Source: Diatrype stigma (lineage: Eukaryota; Ascomycota; Sordariomycetes; Xylariales; Diatrypaceae). Taken from it: 64,000 bases of DNA. Position 1 is the first letter of the stretch; every line of letters starts with the position of its first letter. Below, in pieces: positions 57,072 through 64,000 of this stretch. A program made the translations under genes and the position numbers. The notes under the pieces are model-generated. The model did not search any database and was not told where the DNA came from. It saw only the letters and a program-made list of their open reading frames with translations. The stretch is taken from contig JAKJXP020000049.1 in NCBI GenBank assembly GCA_022225965.2, positions 1 through 64,000 of the forward strand, in the 5' to 3' direction.

Positions 57072-60000
57072 ATGAGTCAAAGGCGACAACGTACTCGGGA
57101 CCCTGGGGCCGCAAGAGAAGAAATTGGACAATATACCACCAATGGCCACACTCTTGAAGAACTTAATGAGAAGTGAGTGGGCCGAGGCGAAGTGCCTGCT
57201 CAACAGTAGTGACTGACTATGTTTGATAGGTATCCAAACAGGCCCCAGAATCATGGAAGAACATTGTATTTCTGGGAATTACCACAGAGCCTGTTCAACC
57301 CCTTGAATGAGAACAAAAAGCAGCCTTCTGGCCCTTCGGCCGTGCGCCATAGAAAGGGTGTCCGAGGGCTTAGTAAAATCTCCCCTCACGAACAGCGCCG
57401 TAATATCATCGAGCGGTTTATCACCCGGTGGCGCCAAGAAGTTGGAAATGACATCTACCCGGCCCTTCGCCTGATCTTGCCTCATAAGGATCCAAGCAGA
57501 GGCGTATATGGGCTGAAGGAAAGCAACATAGGCAAACTACTGGTTAAGCTCATGAAAATTGACAGAAACTCTGAAGATGGGTACAACCTGCTTCACTGGA
57601 AACTCCCCGGCCAGACTACGGCCAGCCGTATGGCGGGCGATTTCGCCGGGAGATGCTACGAGGTTTTGTCAAAACGACCTATGCGCATAGATCCGGGGGA
57701 ATTGCGCATAGCAGAGGTTAATCAGTTGCTTGACAAGTTGGCAGCGGCATCCGGAGAGAAAGAACAGTTGCCCATCTTCGAGACTTTCTATCAGCACATG
57801 AATCCTGAGGAGCTGATGTGGTTGATCCGAATTATCCTGAAGCAGATGAAAGTGGGCGCCACAGAGAAGACCTTCCTGAGCCTATGGCACCCCGATGCAG
57901 ATAAGATTTTTAGTGTATCTTCAGATCTGCGCCGGGTGTGCTGGGAGGTAACCGACCCCTCGGTAATACTTGACGATAGCTGTACACAAATTACCCTGAT
58001 GCAATGCTTTCAACCCCAATTAGCTAATTTTCAGACCTCTGCCTCTTTCGAAAAGATGATCGAAAGGCTCAACAAGTCAACCCCGTCACCAGACGACAAA
58101 GAGTATTGGATCGAGGAGAAATTGGATGGTGAGCGAATGCAACTACACATGCAAGAAGACGACAACATGCCGGGCGGAAAGAGATTCTGTTTCTGGTCGA
58201 GAAAAGCTACAACCTATACACATATTTATGGCGACAGTTTCCACGACGAGAGTGCGCTCACGCGCTTCATCAAGAATGCCTTCGCTCCAGGTGTTCGTAA
58301 CATCATCCTCGATGGCGAGATGATCACTTGGGATGCTGAGTCTGACAAGATCATGAAGTTCGGGGGTCTAAAGACCGCGGCCCTCGCGGAACGCCGTAAC
58401 CCGAGAGAGGATGGACCTAGGCCGGTATTCCGAGTCTTCGATATCCTCTACTTGAATGATACGCCATTGACACAGTACACCATGCGGGATAGGCGCAATG
58501 CGCTGGAAAAGGCCGTGTTGGGCGAACCACGGCGACTGGAGGTACACCCGTACACCAAGGCCACGACAGCCGACGTCATTGAATCATCACTACGGCAGGT
58601 AGTCGCGGATGCCGGCGAGGGGCTAGTTCTCAAGAACCCTCGTTCCGCGTACCAACTCAATGCACGCAATGACGACTGGATCAAGGTTAAGCCCGAGTAC
58701 ATGGAAGAATGGGGCGGGAACTTCGACTGTGTGGTGATTGGCGGCTATTTTGGATCTGGATACCGTGGCGGTCGCTTGTCTTCGTTTTTGTGTGGGCTTC
58801 GCGCCACGGAAAATGACATCAAGGCCGGCGCGAACCCGGAGAAGTGCTACAGCTTCTGCAAGGTCGGCGGCGGCTTCCTCGGCGAAGACTTCGCTAGGAT
58901 ACGGCATCTCACGGACGGCAAGTGGACACCCTGGGACGCGAGCCAGCCGCCTACCAAGTACATCGAACTGGGCGGCTCCGGCCGGGACCGGCAGGCCGAG
59001 AAGCCCGACGTCTGGATCCGCCCCAGCCAGTCTGTCGTGATCTCTATCAAGGCGGCCAGCATCGGGGCGTCGGACAAATTCGCCAAGAATATTACGCTGC
59101 GGTTCCCTCGTTTCCGGGCCCTCAAGTCCGACAAGCGCTGGGACCAAGCCCTCGACTACGACGAGTTCCTGGCCAACGGCCGCGAGGCCGAAGCCAAGAT
59201 GAACGAGAAGAAGATGACGATTGAGAAGAAGCGCCAGGCGAACAAGCGCCGCAAGAAAGAGGTCGTCATTGTAGGACAAGGTGGTGGCGATGCCGCGGCG
59301 GAGTTCGCACCGCGGCCGCTGGTGGGGACGGGGACGGGGATTGGGGCTTCACATACCAAGGTCTTCGAGAGCCTGGAGTTCTGCGTGCTGACGGACTGTG
59401 TGGCACCAGTCAAGAAAACCAAGGCGCAGCTCGAGGCCTTGATCAAGGCGAGCGGCGGCAAGATCTCGCAGCGCGCAAACACGAGCCCGGACAGCCGGCA
59501 GCTGCTGCTCGCCGACAAGAAGGTCGTCAAGGTGGCCAGCCTGATAAAAGCGGGCGAGAAAGAAGGGAGGGACGTGGACATTATCCGGCCGCGGTGGGTG
59601 CTCGACTGCCTCGCGCAGCAGCAGCATCAGCAGCAGCAGCGAGACGCGGACTTCCTCCTGCCGTTCGAGATGGCGCACCTATTCCACGCCAGCGACGCTA
59701 TGCGCGCACTTGCGCAGGAGAACACGGATGCCTATGGCGATAGCTACGCACGGGACCTGAGCCTGAAGGAGCTGAGAGAGATACTCGACGGGATGCCCAA
59801 GAAACAGAATAATACGCTCGACAGTGAGCCCTTCGACAAAGACGGGTTTCTCGACCGGTTAGCTGAGCAGGGCCACGACCTGGGACTGCTGAAGGGCCAC
59901 ATCTTCCGGAAGCGTACGATTTATCTCGCCCATACCAACGACGGCCTCCCGGAGTTGGAATTTCTGGCCCTCAAGCTGGCCAACTGGATCCGGTTCGGCG

Positions 60001-60212
60001 GTGGGCGGGTGACGGAGAACCTTGAGGACGAGTCCGTCACGCATGTAGTTATCCTGAGCGCCAACGCTGCCGGCGAGTGCGAGAAGGCCGGCGAGGTGCG
60101 GGCGGCCGTCGGCGTCCGGAGCCGGCTGCCGAGGATCGTTACGCGGCAGTGGGTCGAGGCGTGTTGGGAGAACAGCACGCTTGTGGATGAGGAACGATAC
60201 GAGCCCCTTTGA
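57072..60212 (+). CDS. LIG4: DNA ligase IV
   Basis: ATP-dependent ligase that seals double-strand breaks in non-homologous end joining with Lif1/XRCC4. Two exons, 57072-57172 and 57230-60212, give about 1027 residues. The adenylation motif KLDGER has its lysine near residue 331 and follows WIEE. FRVFDILYLN, GEGLVLKN and DDWIKVKPEYM mark later nucleotidyltransferase motifs. A DNA-binding domain precedes them. Two BRCT domains are at the C-terminus, around FESLEFCVLTDCVAP and, after a linker, GHIFRKRTIYLAHTNDG with WVEACW at the end. This architecture is specific for ligase IV. The short first exon (MSQRRQRTRDPGAAREE) is inferred from a GTGAGT donor and GATAG acceptor that restore EKYPNRP. Disruption of this gene is what usually raises homologous targeting in fungi, a property known for the family. 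Confidence 0.95.
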
Positions 60213-60705
60213 CGAACAAGCACCTTCACCACAGGATGTATACCTACTTTGCATAGGGGTAGGCTTGTACTATTCTGTTCTGGATAACAGGGGCGGTTTG
60301 CGCTCTAGTCTTTAGCGTTATTGTGTAGCTCTCCTCTAGCAAAGCCATTACGTACATAATGTTGATAACGCCGTTGAGTACTTAATGTATGACCTAGTGC
60401 CTGCTTACCTGCTCACATCTGGCTGTCAACGATGGGTCTCCATAGTAGCGTTCAAAGTGATCGGAGGGCATTATTTCTTCTTCAATGGTATCTTGAACGC
60501 GTGCTCCGTAAGATTCATTTCATCGTGACTACCTACATACATATCTAGGTAGGTAGGTATCTTCCCGTGCAACCCATAACTATAATCCAATTGCAGTAGT
60601 TAGATACTAGATTTCCTTCCCAACCACCTATCCATTCATCCACGCTCTGAGCGCGTCAAGTAACCACCAAACACCACATCACATTTTTTCTTTATAACTT
60701 TTCTT
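60213..60705. terminator. Convergent intergenic region LIG4 / FUR1
   Basis: 493 bp between two convergent stop codons, so it should hold both 3' ends. TACCTACATACATATCTAGG followed by TAGGTAGGTATC is at about 60530-60562. T-rich runs (ATTTTTTCTTTATAACTTTT) near 60685 are on the FUR1 side. No gene is seen. Confidence 0.5.
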
Positions 60706-61776
60706 TCACTTCCCAATCGTCAAGAACAGGCGATCGCCGACGTCGCCGAGGCCGGGGGTCACCATGCCGGCGGCGGTGAGGTCGCGGTCGACGCCGGCGA
60801 CCCAGACGTCGACGCCCTCGGGCCACTCGGCGGCGGCGCGGGCGACGCCCTCCTGGGCGGCGATGACGGACAGCACGACGATGCGGGCGGCGCCCCACTC
60901 GCGCAGGGTCTGGATGGCGGCCGCCGACGTGCCGCCCGTCGCGATCACGGGGTCCAGGATGATGGCCAGCTTGGAAGGGCCGCCCGCTCCCGCCGCCGCC
61001 CGGTGGTGCGGCAGGTTGTTGTAGTACTCCACCGGCTCCAGCGTGCTCGGCTCCCGGTACAGGCCCAGGTGGTGCACGGGCACGGGCTCAGGGAGGAGCG
61101 TCTGGATTGCTGGGGTTGGGGGTGGGAGCGTTAGTGTGTGTTTTACTTATCATCGGTTGGTAATGTAGCTCTTGGATTATGAGGTTTCGGGTGGGTTTGG
61201 GGTTCATGGTAAGGATGAATCAGGTGGGCGTGTGAAGAGAGAGTCGGGACAGTGGGTGGATGGATAGACATATCGACGTAGCCATATATTATACACATGA
61301 ACAATGCGAGCCAAGATGGAGCGAAGCTCATGTAGGGGGAGACACGGATGCTCCAGACACACGTACCTTCGACCATACCGAGACCTGACCTAAGGATGGG
61401 TACTAGCGATAGTTCGGTTGGGTTCGTTGTCGTGGTCGTATATTCGACACCGATGGGGGTCTCATCCTGGAGGGTAGAGAAGACGACTGTTAGCCATGCT
61501 TGCTTGCGAAAACGTGAAAAGCTCCCGCCGACAAGGGCCCGAATAGAACAGCCCGAAGCAGGAGGGAGGGAGAAAGGGGTGCGATATGCGTACTTTGGGC
61601 CCATCAACGGCCGTTAACGTGGCCCCGAGGGCTTCGCAGCCTAGTATCGTGGAGATCTCCTCTATCAAGCTCTTGACCTCGCGGGCTTGTGTCTGCTTGG
61701 AACGAAGCCGGCTGAGCTTCGCCCGGAGGCACGGGTGCTGGGATACGTGGACATTGGCGGGCAGAGACAGCGACAT
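60706..61776 (-). CDS. FUR1: Uracil phosphoribosyltransferase
   Basis: Pyrimidine-salvage enzyme making UMP from uracil and PRPP; in fungi it also activates 5-fluorouracil. Three exons, complement of 61594-61776, 61367-61466 and 60706-61109, give about 228 residues. Exon 1 contains LPANVHVSQHPCLRAKLSRL, typical of the family start. Exon 2 has LSLVPILRSGLGMVEG, and exon 3 has EPVEYYNNLP then the PRPP-binding loop LDPVIATGGTS at about 147-157. The C-terminus is GLGDVGDRLFLT. All three junctions keep frame and rebuild conserved blocks. The length matches eukaryotic UPRTs. A Gly/Ala/Arg insertion (HHRAAAGAGGPSK) before the PRPP loop is a small peculiarity. Confidence 0.94.
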
Positions 61777-62773
61777 CTTACGGGATGCGATATGCGATGG
61801 CTTAGACGGTGAGGGGTGGAATATCTGAAGTATCTGAAGTAATTACGAAGTACTACGGAACGAGACAGATAGTCTGAGATAGATACAAGGGAGAGAGAGG
61901 TAGCTATTAGGTAGGTCTTTCTTGAAGCTTCGGCAACAAAGACAAAGAAACCTTGGAAGAGACAAGTGAGACTCGGACAAATAGACGGTCAGGGAGTCAG
62001 ACAATCGATCGGGTTGGTCGGGTTCACCTGCCTGGCATACACACGTATGGGACCGTACCTACCTAAGGTATGTATGTCCATGCGTGCCTAACTTACTGTA
62101 GCCCGTATATCCACGACCGGTATGCATGTCTACCTAGATAGGTCAGCACCATACCATAGGAGCATAGCTCATACCTAAGGCACATACGTGGGTAGTACTA
62201 AACCATACGTAACAGCGTAAGTACTACATGCCTAGGTACTACTCGCCAGGGCTGCTAGGTGACCTAGTAACGCGGGGCAGCTCTGGCCATCGCCGTTCAT
62301 CTCCATAGCGGGGCCTCATGATAAGGAGGAACCGGGGAGATAAAGCCCAGCGGCCCGTCGCTATCGGAGCTTTTATCAAAAAAGGGGCGGAGGGGCTGAG
62401 GGGCTAGGTAGTTAGGTAGCTGAGGGGCCGAGGGGTTGGGCCGCCGACAGGTGCAGAAGGCGATCTCTCCTGACTAGCACTGAACAAGTTAGCGTATCAC
62501 AAGCACAAGGAACCTTCAGAAATCCGGAATGCAGCTTATCTCTTACGCATCCATCCATACACAACTATTATCGCCAAGCCCGCTGCCGAGTAATCAGTAT
62601 GTTATGCTATTGGTCAATCTGAGAGCCAGGCTTTTCGGAGTGGCCTAGTTAGGAATATCGAGCCCCCTCAGCTCGAGATGATATTGAAACTCCGGCACTG
62701 GATGACGCAAAGGGAGATCCCCCCTTGGTGACTTCTCGGTAACGGGGATATATACGGGCAACAGCCCAATGCC
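61777..62773. promoter_or_regulatory. Divergent intergenic region FUR1 / fluoride exporter
   Basis: 1.0 kb between divergent starts. TACCTACCTAAGGTATGTATG-type sequence and other TAGGTA units are dense at 62050-62270. A purine/G-rich stretch with GAGGGGC units lies at about 62385-62440. GGGGATATATACGGG just upstream of the exporter start (about 62745) is TATA-like. No gene and no recognisable fluoride-responsive element is seen. Confidence 0.45.
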
Positions 62774-64000
62774 ATGGCAGACCATCTCAGAAGCAGAGAT
62801 AACCCAACTTCAAGACCGGATGATGGATATTCCTCAAGGCCCCAGATCGGAGCACAGCCTCCGCAGCGCTCGCCCGTGAGTGGCTCTGACGACGACAACA
62901 ACGACCGCGACCTAGAAGAAGGGAAAGGACCAGAGCCAGGAGCCGGAGCCACCGGCACGGGTGCCGAAGCGGATGCGCAGCAGCAGCAGGAGGGGGAGGA
63001 GGAGATCAGAGTCTCCCGGCTCGCGACGGAGTTCTACACCGTCTCCCACCTCATCCTATTCTCCATCCTCGGCACCCTCGCCCGGCTCGGCCTCCAGGCC
63101 CTGACATTTTATCCCGGGGCCCCGATCGCCTTCAGCTCGGTGTGGCCGAACTTCGCCGGCAGCCTGGTCATGGGCTTCCTCTCCGAGGACCGCCGGCTGT
63201 TCCGCCACGAGTGGGGCGTGCCAAGGTTCGACCGGCAGCACCAGCAGCAGCAAAAGAGCGCCGAGGTTGCGGCGGGGGTGCCGTCGCCCAGCGAAAGCGA
63301 ACAGCAGCTTGCGGCGGAGCTCGAGGCGGCGAAGAAGGCGCACCTGGCCACGAAGAAGACCATCCCCCTGTACATCGGCCTAGCGACGGGCTTCTGCGGC
63401 TCCTTCACCTCCTTCTCCTCCTTCGTGCGCGACGCCTTCCTCGCCACGTCGAACGACCTGCCGAGCCCCGACCTCGCCCCCGCCTCCGCCTCCCTCCCGC
63501 GCAGCGGCGGCCGCTCCTTCATGGCGCTCGCCGCGGTGCCCATCGCCACCGTCAGCCTGTCGCTGTCGGGGCTGCGCATCGGCGCGCACCTGGCGGCGGC
63601 GCTGGGGCGCGCCACGCCCTCTCTCCCGCCGCGGCTCACGCGCCGGGTCCTGGACCCGCTCGCGGCGCTGCTTGCGTGGGGCTGCTGGCTCGGCGCGGCG
63701 CTGCTGTCCGCGCTGCCGCCGGACCGGTTCGCGGCGGAGGAGACGTGGCGCGGCAGCGCGACGTTCGCGCTGGTGTTCGCGCCGCTCGGCTGCCTGCTGC
63801 GGTTCTACGCCTCGCTGCGCCTCAACCCGCGCGTCGCCTCGTTCCCCCTGGGCACGTTCGCCGTGAACGTGTTCGGCGCGGCCGTCCTGGCTATGGCTTG
63901 GGACCTGGCCCACGTGCCGCTGGGTAGGGTCGTCGGCTGCCAGGTGCTGCAGGGGGTGGAGGATGGCTTTTGCGGCGCCCTGACGACCGTGTCTACGTGG
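62774..64000 (+). CDS. FEX1: FEX/CrcB fluoride export protein (partial, runs off right edge)
   Basis: Plasma-membrane fluoride channel of the fungal FEX group, in which two CrcB-like halves are fused. From ATG 62774 the frame is open for 409 codons to the last base, so the C-terminus is missing. An acidic/Gln-rich cytosolic leader of about 80 residues comes first. Half one shows LILFSILGTLARLGLQALTF, WPNFAGSLVMGFLSEDRR and TGFCGSFTSFSSFVRDAFLA. Half two shows FAPLGCLLRFYASLRLN, PLGTFAVNVFGAAVLAMAWD and GFCGALTTVSTW, the CrcB signature with its phenylalanine/Thr-Ser pore segment. A charged linker (about 50 residues, Gln/Ala/Glu-rich) interrupts half one between the second and third helices. 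The GC content is very high. I am confident of the family and less sure of exact helix limits. Confidence 0.9.
   Translation, partial: MADHLRSRDNPTSRPDDGYSSRPQIGAQPPQRSPVSGSDDDNNDRDLEEGKGPEPGAGATGTGAEADAQQQQEGEEEIRVSRLATEFYTVSHLILFSILGTLARLGLQALTFYPGAPIAFSSVWPNFAGSLVMGFLSEDRRLFRHEWGVPRFDRQHQQQQKSAEVAAGVPSPSESEQQLAAELEAAKKAHLATKKTIPLYIGLATGFCGSFTSFSSFVRDAFLATSNDLPSPDLAPASASLPRSGGRSFMALAAVPIATVSLSLSGLRIGAHLAAALGRATPSLPPRLTRRVLDPLAALLAWGCWLGAALLSALPPDRFAAEETWRGSATFALVFAPLGCLLRFYASLRLNPRVASFPLGTFAVNVFGAAVLAMAWDLAHVPLGRVVGCQVLQGVEDGFCGALTTVSTW

Overview
The window is nuclear DNA from a filamentous ascomycete. Most genes carry short (about 50-180 nt) GT-AG introns with GTAAGT/GTATGT-like donors. 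Coding exons are GC-rich, and the orthologue set (STE50, TAF14, EDC3, PIF1, LIG4, FUR1, a FEX fluoride exporter, Zn2Cys6 regulators) is typical of Pezizomycotina. A Sordariomycete is my best guess; that is inference, because no taxonomic marker is present. I built all exon models by hand from splice signals, frame continuity and family motifs. I recognised no rRNA, tRNA or CRISPR array.

Left edge to 2.6 kb: a 9-bp tandem repeat, an AT-rich stretch and the MAPK-cascade adaptor gene STE50. From 5.9 to 23.4 kb lies a compact set of secondary-metabolism genes that looks like a diterpenoid cluster. In order it holds a polytopic membrane protein (-), a two-domain diterpene cyclase with class II DxDD and class I DExxE/NSE motifs (-), a kaurene-oxidase-like P450 (+) sharing a divergent promoter with the cyclase, a secreted FAD-linked oxidase (+), a rhodopsin/Pth11-like seven-helix protein (+), and a second P450 (-) convergent with it. 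A Zn2Cys6 regulator with a (Ser-Ala)n tract sits at 26.1-28.0 kb and is a plausible pathway regulator. No prenyltransferase is visible, so GGPP would have to come from elsewhere.

28-32 kb is gene-poor and mobile-element-rich. It holds a decayed copia-like LTR element (about 29.1-30.5 kb) and a 586-bp non-autonomous hAT-like element with terminal inverted repeats and a near-perfect 8-bp target duplication.

32-64 kb is mostly conserved core genome: TAF14 (YEATS), a large Aro80-type Zn2Cys6 factor, an NmrA-like oxidoreductase, a GH13 alpha-glucosidase, EDC3 (mRNA decapping), an EamA/DMT transporter, PIF1 helicase and DNA ligase IV head to head, uracil phosphoribosyltransferase, and a FEX/CrcB fluoride exporter cut by the right edge. 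The picture is a lineage-specific metabolite cluster plus a transposon island lodged between STE50 and TAF14. Many intergenic stretches are strewn with TAGGTA/TACCTA motifs.
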